DNA of 64,000 nucleotides from a bacterium (GTDB lineage Bacteria; Zhuqueibacterota; QNDG01; JAGLOF01): NCBI GenBank assembly GCA_016934955.1, contig JAFGRY010000042.1, positions 1-64,000 of the forward strand, written 5' to 3'. Both the position numbers and the translations under genes were made by a program. The notes beneath the pieces were generated by a model, which was given only the letters and a program-made list of their open reading frames with translations, searched no databases and had not been told where the DNA came from. Positions 19,327 through 30,555 of the stretch are shown piece after piece (position 1 is the first letter of the stretch; the number at the start of each line of letters is the position of its first letter).

Positions 19327-20838
19327 CTAAAGCGTGTAGGTGGAATCGTTCAGTATCCGGTACAGCAGCCTGCGGGATTCTTCGGCGTAAGTATCGTCGA
19401 ATCCCGTTTTCTCCCGGATCCGGGCGCGTAACTGTTCAATTGCGCTGTCGCGCTGGCCCTGCCGGAAGAAAATTACTCCGAGATAGTAATGACTGTCCCT
19501 GTTTCCGTTCAGTTCCAGGGCCCGTTTGAAAAGACCGGCCGCCTGTTCGGGTTTTTCGTCGTTGAAATAGGCGATTCCGAGATTGTAAAAGGCATCACCG
19601 TAGTCGGGCCGAAGCGCCAGGATCCTTTCATAGGTGCTGATGATATTCAGCACGTCGTTCTTGAGTACATATATCTTGCCCAGCGCCATAAGCGCGTCGA
19701 TTGAATTCGGGTCAAGCTGCAGCAGCCGGCGATAGAGCCGGATCGCCTTATGGGGGAGATTGCGGAAATAATATGTTTCTCCGGCCGCGAGGACCGCGGT
19801 CACATCAGCCGGGTTGAGTTCGAGAATGCGCGTGTAGAGCGCCATCCTGCTGCGAAATCCCAGTTCGTGAATGCGCTTTTCATGGAGTCTGCTCAGCGCC
19901 ATGAGAGCGGCGGGATCGTTCCTGTCCAGGGAAAGCGCCTTTCCGAGATAATACTGTGCCTGGTTCCACTCTTCCCTGTACACGGCAATCGTACCAAGAA
20001 GGGTGAAGGCGTCTGCATCCGCCGTGTCCCTGGACGTATAGGACAGCAGCAACTGTTTTGCCCGCAGAAAGTCATCTTCGGCGAACCGCCCTTCAGCCTT
20101 TTTTGTGCAGCCCTCTGCGATGAGTGTTCTGGAGAGGCCCAGGACGACCTCGCCGACCCCCGGCTGAAGAGCATCCAGACGCGCGTATGTCGACAGGGCG
20201 GACGAGCGGCTGCCGAACAGCTCATTGCGGCGCGCTTCCCCCAGAAGCGCCCACTCCCTGCCGGACCGGAGACCGTACTCTGTTCCGGACGGTTGAACCG
20301 GCTCGTGAATCAGCCGGTTCGCGAGGCTGCTGAAAAAACGGCCGGGATCGTCGTAAAACAGGGTATCAGCATGGATATCCGGTTCCTGGGTCTCTCCGCC
20401 GCAGATTTCGCAGGCCAGCGCCATGCCGTTCCCGAGCGTGTCCCGTACCGATATCAGCACGGGTACGGTGACACCGGCGGCGGAAAAGAAGCGGGCGCAA
20501 TAGCCGGAGCTGAACAGAGAATCCGGTTCCACGGCCGCATTGAACCAGCTCATATCCTTGACGAGGACCGACCCGCCGGCACGCCGGCGAAGCGCGGTGT
20601 TCGCCATCAGGGCGACAGACGCATCCCGTTCACCGTATTGGTGCAGCGAGGGGATGACCGCAATGCTCTGCAGCGGCCGCCTGCGTGCCGCGTTAAAGAG
20701 CCCGAAAAGCACGAGAGCGGAGCTGAGGATGAGAAGCGTGTTACGAAGGTGCCGAAAGCGGTGCACACGCAAAAGAAGCACATATCCGAAAAAAAACAGT
20801 CCGGAGAATATCAGTGATATGGTGCCGACAGTATTCAA
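19327..20838 (-). CDS. TPR-repeat membrane protein
   Basis: N-terminal TM segments; TPRs such as YGDAFYNLGIAYFNDEKPEQAAGLFKRALELNGN. Confidence 0.8.
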   Translation of the reverse strand: MNTVGTISLIFSGLFFFGYVLLLRVHRFRHLRNTLLILSSALVLFGLFNAARRRPLQSIAVIPSLHQYGERDASVALMANTALRRRAGGSVLVKDMSWFNAAVEPDSLFSSGYCARFFSAAGVTVPVLISVRDTLGNGMALACEICGGETQEPDIHADTLFYDDPGRFFSSLANRLIHEPVQPSGTEYGLRSGREWALLGEARRNELFGSRSSALSTYARLDALQPGVGEVVLGLSRTLIAEGCTKKAEGRFAEDDFLRAKQLLLSYTSRDTADADAFTLLGTIAVYREEWNQAQYYLGKALSLDRNDPAALMALSRLHEKRIHELGFRSRMALYTRILELNPADVTAVLAAGETYYFRNLPHKAIRLYRRLLQLDPNSIDALMALGKIYVLKNDVLNIISTYERILALRPDYGDAFYNLGIAYFNDEKPEQAAGLFKRALELNGNRDSHYYLGVIFFRQGQRDSAIEQLRARIREKTGFDDTYAEESRRLLYRILNDSTYTL

Positions 20839-20899
20839 TCAATCCCCCTGGCCACGGGCTGCGCCGGGCACTGACCGGCCGACTGCGCCCGGAAAACTA

Positions 20900-22864
20900 T
20901 CATTCGGCTGTCTTTTGCCGAGAACGGGGTTTCCCCTTCGTTTTTGTCTCCGGCTCCGGCTGCCTCTTCTTTCCTGACGGCGCGGATTTGGGGCGCAGTG
21001 ACTCCCCGTTGAATATCTTTTCTATTTCCTCTCCGTCAAGGATCTCCCGCTCGAGCAGCGCCGCGGCAAGACGGTGCAGCGTGTCGATATTATTCTTGAT
21101 AAGGGTGCGGGCCCGTTTATCCGCATCGATAACGAGCTGCTTGACTTCCTTGTCGATGAGCACCGCGGTGGATTCGCTGTAGTCTCGATGCTGGGATATC
21201 TCCCTCCCGAGAAATATCTCCTCCGATTTCTTGCCGAAGGTTACCGGTCCGAGCGATTCACTCATCCCCCATTCGCAGACCATTTTCCGGGCCAGCTCGG
21301 TGCATCGCTCCAGATCGTTTCCGGCGCCGGTGCTCTGTTCATCAAAGACGATCATTTCGGCGGCTCTGCCCCCGAGCATATGTGCCATGATTCCCTGACA
21401 GTAGCTGCGGGTGTAATTATGTTTCTCGTCGATAGGGAGGAATGAGGTGACCCCCAGCGCCCTGCCCCGGGGAATGATCGTCACTTTATGAACCGGATCG
21501 GTGCCGGGAGTGAGTTTGGACACCAGCACATGTCCCGATTCATGATAGGCGGTGGTTCTTTTTTCATCTTCGGTGATGACCAGGCTTCTGCGTTCGGCAC
21601 CCATCATCACTTTGTCCTTTGCCTCTTCGAAATCGATCATTTGAACGTTTTTTCGGGCCCGCCGTGCAGCCAGAAGCGCCGCTTCATTCACCATATTTGC
21701 CAGGTCGGCTCCGGAGAAGCCCGGCGTTCCCTTGGCGAGAACATCGAGATTCACGTTCTTCGCCAGGGGTATTTTCCTCGTATGGACTTTGAGAATACCC
21801 TCCCTGCCCCGGACATCCGGGCGGTCGACCACCACCTGCCGGTCGAACCGTCCCGGCCTGAGCAGAGCCTGATCGAGCACATCGGGACGGTTGGTCGCTG
21901 CAATGAGAATGACTCCTTCATTGGTCTCGAATCCATCCATTTCCACCAGCAGCTGATTTAGCGTCTGCTCGCGTTCGTCATGGCCGCCTCCCAGACCCGC
22001 GCCCCGGCGCCGGCCCACCGCGTCGATCTCATCGATAAAAATGATGCAGGGGGCGTGTTTCTTGCCCTGTTCAAAGAGGTCTCTCACCCGGGAGGCCCCC
22101 ACACCAACGAACATCTCCACAAAATCCGCTCCTGAAATGGAGAAAAAGGGCACGCCCGCTTCTCCGGCGACCGCCTTGCCGAGAAGGGTCTTGCCCGTAC
22201 CGGGAGGGCCGAGCAGCAGCACCCCCTTGGGGATGCGTCCCCCCAGCGCCTGAAATTTCTCCGGCGCCTTCAGAAAATCGATAATTTCCGTCAGCTCCTG
22301 CTTCGCTTCATCAGCGCCGGCGACATCCTTGAAGGTCACTTTGGATATATTCTCCGAAAGCAGCCGGGCTTTGCTCTTGCCGAAACTGAAGATTCCCTTG
22401 GAACCGCCTCCCCCCTGCATGCGGCGCATGAGGAAAAAGTAGAGAAAAATGAAAAGAATCCAGGGGATAAGCGGCAGAAGATAGCCGAGCCAGCCTGCTG
22501 ATTTTTCCCTGAATTCATACTGGAGCCCCAGTTCGTCCCACCCGGAGACCATCTCTCTGTCGATAAAGGGCAGCGTCGTCTTGAACCGGGTAAAATCGAC
22601 GCTGACGTTGCCCTTCATGATACTGTCCGGATGTTTGAGAACGCCGTGAAAGTCGTTGTCGATGATCTCGGCGTTTAAAATCGCCTCTCCGGCCAGCAGC
22701 TGCTGGTATTTGGAGAACGGTATCTCCACCTCACCGTTCCTGCCGGAGTTGAATATGCTCACCATATAGATTATGCCGATGAAAACAATGATCCAGAAAA
22801 AGAGGGTTCTCGAGAGCTTTTTCCACTGAAATCTATCATCATCGGGCGCTTGTTTATCTGCCAT
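20900..22864 (-). CDS. ftsH: ATP-dependent zinc metalloprotease FtsH
   Basis: [51 protein letters not shown]; zinc-binding HESGH; SRH region. Confidence 0.97.
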   Translation of the reverse strand: MADKQAPDDDRFQWKKLSRTLFFWIIVFIGIIYMVSIFNSGRNGEVEIPFSKYQQLLAGEAILNAEIIDNDFHGVLKHPDSIMKGNVSVDFTRFKTTLPFIDREMVSGWDELGLQYEFREKSAGWLGYLLPLIPWILFIFLYFFLMRRMQGGGGSKGIFSFGKSKARLLSENISKVTFKDVAGADEAKQELTEIIDFLKAPEKFQALGGRIPKGVLLLGPPGTGKTLLGKAVAGEAGVPFFSISGADFVEMFVGVGASRVRDLFEQGKKHAPCIIFIDEIDAVGRRRGAGLGGGHDEREQTLNQLLVEMDGFETNEGVILIAATNRPDVLDQALLRPGRFDRQVVVDRPDVRGREGILKVHTRKIPLAKNVNLDVLAKGTPGFSGADLANMVNEAALLAARRARKNVQMIDFEEAKDKVMMGAERRSLVITEDEKRTTAYHESGHVLVSKLTPGTDPVHKVTIIPRGRALGVTSFLPIDEKHNYTRSYCQGIMAHMLGGRAAEMIVFDEQSTGAGNDLERCTELARKMVCEWGMSESLGPVTFGKKSEEIFLGREISQHRDYSESTAVLIDKEVKQLVIDADKRARTLIKNNIDTLHRLAAALLEREILDGEEIEKIFNGESLRPKSAPSGKKRQPEPETKTKGKPRSRQKTAE

Positions 22865-22884
22865 CTGCTTCGTTCCTTTTAGCG

Positions 22885-24285
22885 TTATTGTCCATGGCCG
22901 GAAAGCGGCACGATTTCCGCCTTCAGAGTTTCCGTCGTACTTTCCGTGATTTTAAACCGGTCGTCGATGCGACACCCGACTACCCAGACGATGCGGCTTC
23001 CGCTGGTGAGGACCGGTATTCGGTCCCGTTGAAAAACCGGGATCTTTTCATCGGTAAAAAAATCCTGGATCTTTTTTTTCCGGTTCATGCCCAGCGGCAC
23101 AAACCGGTCACCGGGACGCACTGCCCTGAGCACCAGCGGCTCCTCGATCAGACCGCCGTCCAGGAACTCCAGGGATGTACCGGCCGGGAAAGGGGATCGC
23201 GGCGGTCCGGAGAGCGTGTCGATCCTGATCCGGAATCCGCACTCCGGAATATCATACCACGAACCGGCGGCAAGGTTCCTGGTTTTAACGTTCACCTCTC
23301 CGGTTCTGAAAGCCAGCCGGCCTGCGCTCTTGACGCAGGTGACGCCGCCGGTCAGTTCCAGGCGGCTGCCGGATGCACCGCGGCAGATCATCTCCCACAC
23401 CCGGTCGATTTCCTGATATCCGGGCGGATGACCGTCTGCGCTCAGGCGTGTCAGAATCCGAATCAGGAACCGCTTTTGAACGGCTTTAAGATAGGACATA
23501 AAATTATCAATATCAAGCATAATCTCCCCGCAGGAATCAGTCGTAATTGCTGTAGATTCCACATCTTGTGAAAGATGTAACAGACACTCGTCAACTTCGT
23601 GAAGAATGGAGGCTGTCCGGCACAGAGGCGGCACGGGATCGCTGTCGAACGTTTCCCTGATTGCCGGAATCAGCCGGTGCCGGATTCTGTTTCTGAGATA
23701 ATCGTCAGCCGCGTTTGTCTCATCCGTCATAAAGGAGAGGCCCCTCTCGGCGGTGTAGGCAAGAATGGCCCCCCGGGTGAGGGCGAGCATGGGATGGATG
23801 ACTGCGCTGCTTCGGGGTTTGATACCGCCGAGTCCGGCCGGTCCGGATCCGCGCATCAGGTTCATGATGACGGTTTCGGCCTGATCATCGGCATGGTGGC
23901 CGAGACTGATGCATGTATACCCCTCGGAAGACAGCAGACGGTAAAAAAACCGCATCCGCAGCTCCCGGGCCGCGGCCTCGATGGAAAGACCGTTGTCAGC
24001 GGCATGACGGCGCACATCACCCGTATCAGCATGATAGGGTATACCCGCACGGGCGGCGATTTCGGCACTGAAACGCTCGTCCCTGTCCGCTGTCTTTTCC
24101 CGCAGGCGGTGGTTGAAATGGGCTGCGGCAACCGAAAAACCGCGTATGCCTGCAAGCCGCAGCAGCAGGTCGAGCATGGCCACGGAATCGGCACCGCCGC
24201 TCAGGCCGGCAAGAACACGGTCACCCGCAGCGATAAGCCCGTTTCGGTCCACATAGTCGGCGAATGGGTCGAACAGGTCCGTCAT
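22885..24285 (-). CDS. tilS: tRNA(Ile)-lysidine synthetase
   Basis: [21 protein letters not shown] (SGGxDS PP-loop), [34 protein letters not shown]. Confidence 0.95.
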   Translation of the reverse strand: MTDLFDPFADYVDRNGLIAAGDRVLAGLSGGADSVAMLDLLLRLAGIRGFSVAAAHFNHRLREKTADRDERFSAEIAARAGIPYHADTGDVRRHAADNGLSIEAAARELRMRFFYRLLSSEGYTCISLGHHADDQAETVIMNLMRGSGPAGLGGIKPRSSAVIHPMLALTRGAILAYTAERGLSFMTDETNAADDYLRNRIRHRLIPAIRETFDSDPVPPLCRTASILHEVDECLLHLSQDVESTAITTDSCGEIMLDIDNFMSYLKAVQKRFLIRILTRLSADGHPPGYQEIDRVWEMICRGASGSRLELTGGVTCVKSAGRLAFRTGEVNVKTRNLAAGSWYDIPECGFRIRIDTLSGPPRSPFPAGTSLEFLDGGLIEEPLVLRAVRPGDRFVPLGMNRKKKIQDFFTDEKIPVFQRDRIPVLTSGSRIVWVVGCRIDDRFKITESTTETLKAEIVPLSGHGQ

Positions 24286-24299
24286 GAACCATTCCTTTC

Positions 24300-24333
24300 A
24301 AAAAAAAAGCCTTTCCGTATAACGAGAAAGGCC
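24300..24333 (-). terminator. Rho-independent terminator downstream of tRNA-Met
   Basis: Minus strand GCCTTTCTCGTTATACGGAAAGGC followed by a run of Ts. Confidence 0.8.
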
Positions 24334-24359
24334 GGTGCCGCATCGGGCGGTGATGGAAG

Positions 24360-24433
24360 TAGCGGTGCAGGGATTCGAACCCCGGACACGTGGATTATGA
24401 TTCCACTGCTCTAACCAGCTGAGCTACACCGCC
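24360..24433 (-). tRNA. tRNA-Met (anticodon CAU)
   Basis: Minus strand GGCGGTGTAGCTCAGCTGGTTAGAGCAGTGGAATCATAATCCACGTGTCCGGGGTTCGAATCCCTGCACCGCTA folds as a full cloverleaf; loop AT-CAT-AA. Elongator Met versus Ile-CAU not formally separated. Confidence 0.95.
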
Positions 24434-24567
24434 TTTTGAGGTAAAAAAGATAACGCATTCGCCGTCAAAAGTCAAGAGGTTTTCTTGCAGCGGCGGAACA
24501 ATCCGCCGCTGCGTCAATTCCGGATCACCCCTGCGCGACGAACATGTACCCGCCGGCGGGACCGCCC

Positions 24568-25902
24568 CTATTCACCCCCTATCTGCATCTCCCGGATCCG
24601 GAAAGTGGGTGCGGTAAAGGTCCGATTCAGATCGAGATCATCGGCTACCATATCGATTCCGGTGAGCATATCCCCGGCGGCGCCCGCAATGGTCAACCCC
24701 TTGACCGGAAAGCTGATCCTGCCGTTTTCGACCCAGAATCCGGAGGCGCCGCCGCTGAAATTGCCGTTTACAGGATTGATGCCGTACCCGGTCACTTCCC
24801 GCAGCACCAGTCCCCGTTTCGTGGACCTGATGATGTCGTCCGCGGATACGGTGCCGGCCTGCATGTAGAAATTATGGCTGCCGATCCCCGGAAGTGACGA
24901 GAATCCGCCCCTGGAGGCATTGCCGGTGCTTGCCGTTCCGGCCCGCGCGGCCACCATGGTATTGTACATAAATCCTTTGAGCACGCCGTTTTCAACGATC
25001 ACCCGCCGCTGTGTCGGCACACCTTCGCCGTCGAAAGGGAGGCTGGCCAGTCCTTTGGGCCGCCGTCCGTCATCGATGAGCGTTACGAGCGCTGACATGA
25101 TCGGCTGATCCAGTTTATCACCCAGGAAGCTGGCACCCTGCACCACCTGGTTCCCGTTCACCGCCGCCAGTACGCCGCCCAGGATCGATCCGGCGGCGTC
25201 CGGGTGCACAATGACCGGCGCTCTCTGGGTCCTTACAGGCCGGGGATCGAGCATGGACCAGGCTTTTTCCGCGGCCGCGGCCGCGATCTCCCGTTCCGGG
25301 GCAAGGTCCGCGAAGAACCGCCGGCCGCAGTATTCAGCTCCGTCACATTTCTGTTCGCCCTTCTCGGCAACCACCGAGACGCCGAGGAAACAGGCGCCTT
25401 CCCTGCACACCTGCACGAGGCCGTGAGTGTTTGCGATATATATTTGCCGCCCGCTCTCTCCGAAAGAAGCGCCGGCGCTCCTGGTGATGCGTGCATCGGC
25501 CATTGCCTGCTTCTCCAGCGAAACGGTCATGGCGATCTTTTTCTCGAGGGGAACGGCGGCGATCCCGGGGTCGTACAGCCCCTCCACCGTTCCCGCATCC
25601 GCCGGGGCCGGCAGCACATTGTACTCATCGGGGGTAGTGATCCGCGCCATGTCCACCGCCCGGTCCAGGGCGCTGTTACATGCGGCCTCGGACACATCGT
25701 TGCTGTGCGCGAATGCCATGGCTCCCCTGACGAACACCCGCACACCCACACCCTGGGAAGCGGCTTCCTGGACCGTTTCGACGTCACCGTTTCTGACTTC
25801 CACTGACAGGTCCCTTCCCGTCTCCAGGTATACTTCCGCGGCGTCGGCGCCCTTTTTCACCGCCGCCCTTACAGCTTTTTCCACAAATAATCTATAATCC
25901 AT
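24568..25902 (-). CDS. pmbA: TldD/PmbA family protein, PmbA (TldE)-like
   Basis: Modulator-of-gyrase family; GVGVRVFVRGAMAFAHSNDVSEAA, VIVHPDAAGSILGG, GFSSLPGIGSHNFYMQAG; paired with a TldD-like gene. Confidence 0.85.
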   Translation of the reverse strand: MDYRLFVEKAVRAAVKKGADAAEVYLETGRDLSVEVRNGDVETVQEAASQGVGVRVFVRGAMAFAHSNDVSEAACNSALDRAVDMARITTPDEYNVLPAPADAGTVEGLYDPGIAAVPLEKKIAMTVSLEKQAMADARITRSAGASFGESGRQIYIANTHGLVQVCREGACFLGVSVVAEKGEQKCDGAEYCGRRFFADLAPEREIAAAAAEKAWSMLDPRPVRTQRAPVIVHPDAAGSILGGVLAAVNGNQVVQGASFLGDKLDQPIMSALVTLIDDGRRPKGLASLPFDGEGVPTQRRVIVENGVLKGFMYNTMVAARAGTASTGNASRGGFSSLPGIGSHNFYMQAGTVSADDIIRSTKRGLVLREVTGYGINPVNGNFSGGASGFWVENGRISFPVKGLTIAGAAGDMLTGIDMVADDLDLNRTFTAPTFRIREMQIGGE

Positions 25903-25957
25903 GATACGGCTCCTTTTTCATCGACATGTGAGGGACAAAAACCGGATCGGTCTCGTG

Positions 25958-27493
25958 TCAGCCCGCCTTGCTTCCGCCCACATTGATTCCCCGCAGCCTG
26001 ACCGTGGGCTGACCGGCCGTGACTTCGGCCATCTGACCCTTGCCGCAGATACCGGGACCGAAGGCGAGATCGTTTCCGACCGCGTCGATACCCGAGATGA
26101 TATCCAGGCAGCTGCCGATGAGTGTTGCACCCTTGACGGGAACGGTGATCCTGCCGTTTTCAATGAGATAGACTTCGCGGCAGGTGAAATTGAACACGCC
26201 GGTGACCGGGTTGACGCTGCCGCCGCTGAGGCTCTTTACAAAGATCCCCCCGGGAGTGGAAGCGACGATATCGTCAGGATCACTGTCGCCGCCCTCAATA
26301 AAGGTGTTGGTCATCCGGGGAATCGGCAGGTACCGGAAGCTCTCCCTTCGTCCGTTGCCGGTGCGTTCGAGCCCGAGCTGGCGGGCGGAGAGAATGTCCG
26401 TCATGTACTTCTCGAGCACGCCGCTGCGAATGAGCACGTTGCGCTTCATCTGGGTGCCTTCGTCGTCGTAGTTGGTGGTGCCCCGGAAACTGGGAAGGGT
26501 GCCGTCATCGACCATGGTAAAGCAGTCACTGGCCACCTTCTGTCCCAGTCTGCCGGTGAAAGCGCCGATCTTTTTCGCGATATTGTCCGCTTCCAGAGGA
26601 TGTCCGACCGCCTCGTGCACGAGCACGCCCCCCCATCCGTTCTGCATGACCACATCCATTCTGCCGGCCGGACATTCCTGTGCGTCCAGCATAACCACCG
26701 CCTCTTTTGCCGCGGTGCGGGCGACCTCTTCGGGAGTGACCTCATCGAACATCTCGAATCCGGAATGGCGGCTGAGCCGCTCCCGGGCCATGTGCCGGGT
26801 GCCCTTGCCTTCGCTCATGACATTGACGATAAAAAAGAGAAGCGGCAGTTCATCGGTAAGCAGCAGCCCCTCACTGTTGGCGATGGTGCGCCCTCTGATC
26901 TCGTCATAGTAGGAGATGAGGGCGAGTTTTATAGCCGGGTCGAAATCGAGGGCCGCCTGGTTTGCCCTGCGCATGACATCGAGCCGCTTTCCATCGGCCA
27001 CGGCGGCAAGGGGCATATCGACGGTGACATAGGATTCCCTGCTGCTTTTCGTCACCGGTACAGGATCGGCGGGGGTGCCGCCCCGGGCGATAGCGGAAGC
27101 GATATCGGCCGCCCGGTGCAGTTTCTCCTCGCTGAGATCGTCCGTATAGGCATATCCGGTCTTGTCTCCGGACAGTACCCGCACCCCGGCTCCCTGGGTG
27201 ATCCCGAACACCGCATTCCTGAACTTCGATTCCTCCATGGATATGTGACGCACGATTCGCTTTTCGATGTACACCTCGGCGAAATCGCCTCCTTTGGCGA
27301 GCCCCCTCCGGATGGTGGAATCAAGCAGGCTCGGGTCCAGTTCCGTCCGCACGGATATTTCTTCGGCGGAGCTGCAGGAGGAAAGCCCCGACAGCAGCGC
27401 GGGGGTTACGGCCAGGGCCGCCCCTCCCCTGAGAGTTTTCGTCAGGAATTCCCGGCGGGGTATGTCACGCACCGAATACCATTGTCTCTTCAT
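25958..27493 (-). CDS. tldD: TldD-like metalloprotease
   Basis: GWGGVLVHEAVGHPLEADNIAKK contains the HExxxH-type TldD motif; GIFVKSLSGGSVNPVTGVFNFTCREVYLIENG. Possible Tat-type N-terminus RREFLTKTLRGG. Confidence 0.9.
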   Translation of the reverse strand: MKRQWYSVRDIPRREFLTKTLRGGAALAVTPALLSGLSSCSSAEEISVRTELDPSLLDSTIRRGLAKGGDFAEVYIEKRIVRHISMEESKFRNAVFGITQGAGVRVLSGDKTGYAYTDDLSEEKLHRAADIASAIARGGTPADPVPVTKSSRESYVTVDMPLAAVADGKRLDVMRRANQAALDFDPAIKLALISYYDEIRGRTIANSEGLLLTDELPLLFFIVNVMSEGKGTRHMARERLSRHSGFEMFDEVTPEEVARTAAKEAVVMLDAQECPAGRMDVVMQNGWGGVLVHEAVGHPLEADNIAKKIGAFTGRLGQKVASDCFTMVDDGTLPSFRGTTNYDDEGTQMKRNVLIRSGVLEKYMTDILSARQLGLERTGNGRRESFRYLPIPRMTNTFIEGGDSDPDDIVASTPGGIFVKSLSGGSVNPVTGVFNFTCREVYLIENGRITVPVKGATLIGSCLDIISGIDAVGNDLAFGPGICGKGQMAEVTAGQPTVRLRGINVGGSKAG

Positions 27494-27523
27494 CTGTGAC
27501 TCCTCTTTAGGTGGTAACGAAAT

Positions 27524-29716
27524 CTAAAAACTCCCATACAACCCGAGAGTATACGTGCGCATGGGCATAAGGTTGCTCTCCATGGGAGCGTAATTGTACT
27601 GCAGCAGATTGCGGATACCCGCCTGCAGACGGTACCGCGACAGCTGCAGCGAGACATCCAGATCGAGGAAATGCATGGGCACGCGTTCGTTGATGGGGTA
27701 GACTTTGACCTCGGCGATCCTGGATGCGTAGCGGTACCGTACCTGGCCGGTAAGGGGACCGCTTTTTATGAACCCGCCGGCGGTTCCCAGAACATTCGGC
27801 CGGTAGGGCAGCGGTTCACCGGTCTCCATGTTCTCATGGCCCATAGCCGTGAGACTCAGCTGGCAGCCGCTGCTGCAGGAGTGTCCCAGAAGACGCAGGC
27901 TCCCGCCCACATTCAGGGCGGCCTCGAATCCGTACACTCTCGCGTCAGGGACGTTCCGGAACTGGATGAACCCGCGGATGAGGTTCATGTGCGCTTCGAT
28001 GAGATCGTCATAGCGGGTGTAGAATCCCGAGATGTCAACACTGCAGTCGGCGGAGAAGAGGTGTCGGATCCCCACATCATAGGCACGGGAGCGCTCTGCG
28101 CGCAGGTCTTCGTTTTTTCGGATCGAGAAATTCATTATCGACAGTTCCAGAAACCGTTCCACCATGGTGGCGGCGCGAAAACCGCTTCCGGCCGATGCCC
28201 TGAGATAGGTCCCGGGCAACGGCTGCCAGTTGAGGCCGATGCGGGGGCTGAAGAGATCCTCGCCCGGCTTTTCTCTCAACTGATAGCGATCATACCGGAA
28301 GCCTGCGGTCAGCCGCAGCGCGGGTGTGACGGTCCACTCGTCCTGCAGATAGGGCCCCAGGGAATATCCGGAATGAGCGCCGAAATAACGGGTGCTGGCA
28401 GCGTCCTGCTGAAATTGAACACCGCCGGTAATCCGGTGCCCGGGACCCGGGATCCAGTGGGCCTGGAGTTCCGCCCCCTGTCCCAGGGCGGGGTTGAAAT
28501 CGGAAGGGGTGCCGAATTCGCTGCCCATGAGGGTTCGCACCAGCGAGGCCCGCACGTTAAGGGCACAGGCCGCGGAAACGGGAATATCGACTTTAGTGTA
28601 GAGGTTGAGCTGATTGGTGACCGCGTAGCTGTTTCTGCCGGCTTCATCGACTTCATACGGATCGTTCTGACTCTTCCACTGCACGAAATATCCCTGATCG
28701 TTCCGGTTGAATGAACCGTATCCTGTCCAGGTGATTCCCCCGGGAAAGAGATAGCTGAACCTGGCGGTGAAGGCCGACTTTTCAGCCCTGCCGAGCTCGT
28801 GGTATCCGGTCGTATAGAGGTATCCGGCTGACACCCGCATGCTGAACCGGCCGAACCGTTTCGCATAGCTGATATCGGGACGCACATAAAAAAGGCGGGA
28901 CGCATCGGTCCATTCCCACTCCCGGTACCAGGGTCTGTCGTATTTTCCGCTGTTCAGGGACAGACCGAGGCGGGCGGACGACTCAGGTGTCTTGGTGATC
29001 ACATTCACCACGCCGCCGAGGGCGCTGGCGCCCCAGAGCGTGGATCCGGCGCCCTTGAGCACTTCTATTCTTTTTACATCGAGCACCGGGATCATATCCC
29101 AGTTGAAGCCGCCGGTATCTGCGGCGTACACGGGTACGCCGTCCAGCAGGAGCAGCACCTTGTTTCCCGCCCCGAAGGTGTAGCCAGTGGATCCGCGAAT
29201 ATTCAGCTGATCGCCGACGAAATGGACGCCCGCGAGCTGCTCCAGGGACTGGACGAGGGTCATGGCATTCTGTCGTTCGATATCCCGGGCCGTGACCAGG
29301 GAAATGGATACGGGTGAACGGTTGAGTGTCTGTTCCGTCTTGCCGCCGATCACCACCACGGGATCGAGTTCGACCACGGTTTCCCTGAGGGAAAAATTCA
29401 CTGTTGTCACCGCATCGTCCCGTATCACCACCCCCTCAACTGTTTCCGTGGCATACCCGATGCGGGAGGCGATAACCGTGTAGGTCCCGGCCGGCAGCCG
29501 GCCCGTGCGATAGCCGCCGTCCTCCCTGCTGGCCGTTCCGAACAGGGTTCCGCTGACGATAATGTTTACGGAGGAAACGGCCCGTCCGGTAGCCGCATCG
29601 ATAACCCGGCCGCCGAGCACCCCCTGGGAGGCCAGGGGACGGGGTGCGGTCAGAAAAAAGACAACACCGAGCAGGATTCCGGGCGAAAGGCCCCGGTACC
29701 GTCCGAAAGAAGTCAT
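27524..29716 (-). CDS. TonB-dependent outer-membrane receptor with carboxypeptidase-like N-terminal domain
   Basis: GGRVIDAATGRAVSSVNIIVSGTLFGTASREDGGYRTGRLPAGTYTVIASRIGY; plug LNIRGSTGYTFGAGNKVLLLLDGVPVYAADTGGFNWDMIPVLDVKRIEVLKGAGSTLWGASALGGVVNVITK. Confidence 0.95.
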   Translation of the reverse strand: MTSFGRYRGLSPGILLGVVFFLTAPRPLASQGVLGGRVIDAATGRAVSSVNIIVSGTLFGTASREDGGYRTGRLPAGTYTVIASRIGYATETVEGVVIRDDAVTTVNFSLRETVVELDPVVVIGGKTEQTLNRSPVSISLVTARDIERQNAMTLVQSLEQLAGVHFVGDQLNIRGSTGYTFGAGNKVLLLLDGVPVYAADTGGFNWDMIPVLDVKRIEVLKGAGSTLWGASALGGVVNVITKTPESSARLGLSLNSGKYDRPWYREWEWTDASRLFYVRPDISYAKRFGRFSMRVSAGYLYTTGYHELGRAEKSAFTARFSYLFPGGITWTGYGSFNRNDQGYFVQWKSQNDPYEVDEAGRNSYAVTNQLNLYTKVDIPVSAACALNVRASLVRTLMGSEFGTPSDFNPALGQGAELQAHWIPGPGHRITGGVQFQQDAASTRYFGAHSGYSLGPYLQDEWTVTPALRLTAGFRYDRYQLREKPGEDLFSPRIGLNWQPLPGTYLRASAGSGFRAATMVERFLELSIMNFSIRKNEDLRAERSRAYDVGIRHLFSADCSVDISGFYTRYDDLIEAHMNLIRGFIQFRNVPDARVYGFEAALNVGGSLRLLGHSCSSGCQLSLTAMGHENMETGEPLPYRPNVLGTAGGFIKSGPLTGQVRYRYASRIAEVKVYPINERVPMHFLDLDVSLQLSRYRLQAGIRNLLQYNYAPMESNLMPMRTYTLGLYGSF

Positions 29717-30549
29717 TGGCCCGATCCCGCAGGAATGATGTTCCAGTCGGCCGTGATATCGATGCCGCCGAGATGCTCGCCGGCCTCGAGGCTCAGCTGC
29801 CCGTCATAGACTCCCAGAACCGTGAATTCGGTCATGGCATCTTCCTCGGCCAGCCAGAACACGGCGAGATAGTCGATGCCGCCATGCCGCACAGGGAGCG
29901 TGTAATCATAGGTATTGGCGGCGCTGTTATAGTGCGGGGATTCGGGGCCGATACTGAAGTCGATGGACTTGAGCCAGACAAGATAGTGGATGTCATCCTT
30001 CGGCTCGAACCGGTAGGCGGCAACCGCCGTGGCCTGGGTGTTTTTCGGAAAGGGACCGCCGAACCGGATGGTGCCGCTGATGGAGGCGTCCCGCTTCACC
30101 GTGTCCCAGTTGGCATAGAGGTCGATGCTGAATTCCGGCTCAGATTCAGAGAGGGTGAAGTCAAGGGGCGCGAGATTGTTTTCAGGATTGAGGGGCAGCC
30201 CGAGTATATCGGCGAAGTTGGACTCCGTATCCCGGTTATACCACCAGAGGCAGATGGCATCGTAATGACCGTAAGGCAGGACAATTTCAGCGTGTACGGT
30301 ATCCAGGCCGATGGGAAGGCTGTTGGGACTGTGATACATCTGGTTGATTGCCTGGGGAGGGAACTCCGGGGCGACACTGAGGTAGATACCCTGGGTGTTA
30401 TCAGGCGGATCATTACGGAAAATCACCCGGGCCTTCACCGTTCCCGGCAATGGCGCCAGTCCGTGGCTGATACGGCAGCCGCTCCAGACGATGACGGCGG
30501 CTGCCATGAGGCCGGCTGCGACGCGAAACAGTTTCACCGGTCCGGTCAT
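29713..30549 (-). CDS. Hypothetical lipoprotein
   Basis: N-terminal lipobox-like MAAAVIVWSGC; overlaps the TonB receptor start by 4 nt. Confidence 0.6.
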   Translation of the reverse strand: MTGPVKLFRVAAGLMAAAVIVWSGCRISHGLAPLPGTVKARVIFRNDPPDNTQGIYLSVAPEFPPQAINQMYHSPNSLPIGLDTVHAEIVLPYGHYDAICLWWYNRDTESNFADILGLPLNPENNLAPLDFTLSESEPEFSIDLYANWDTVKRDASISGTIRFGGPFPKNTQATAVAAYRFEPKDDIHYLVWLKSIDFSIGPESPHYNSAANTYDYTLPVRHGGIDYLAVFWLAEEDAMTEFTVLGVYDGQLSLEAGEHLGGIDITADWNIIPAGSGQ

Positions 30550-30555
30550 GCTGCC

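Noticed and set aside
25901-27499. 532-aa plus-strand ORF
   Set aside because: Antisense shadow of tldD; no domain motifs.
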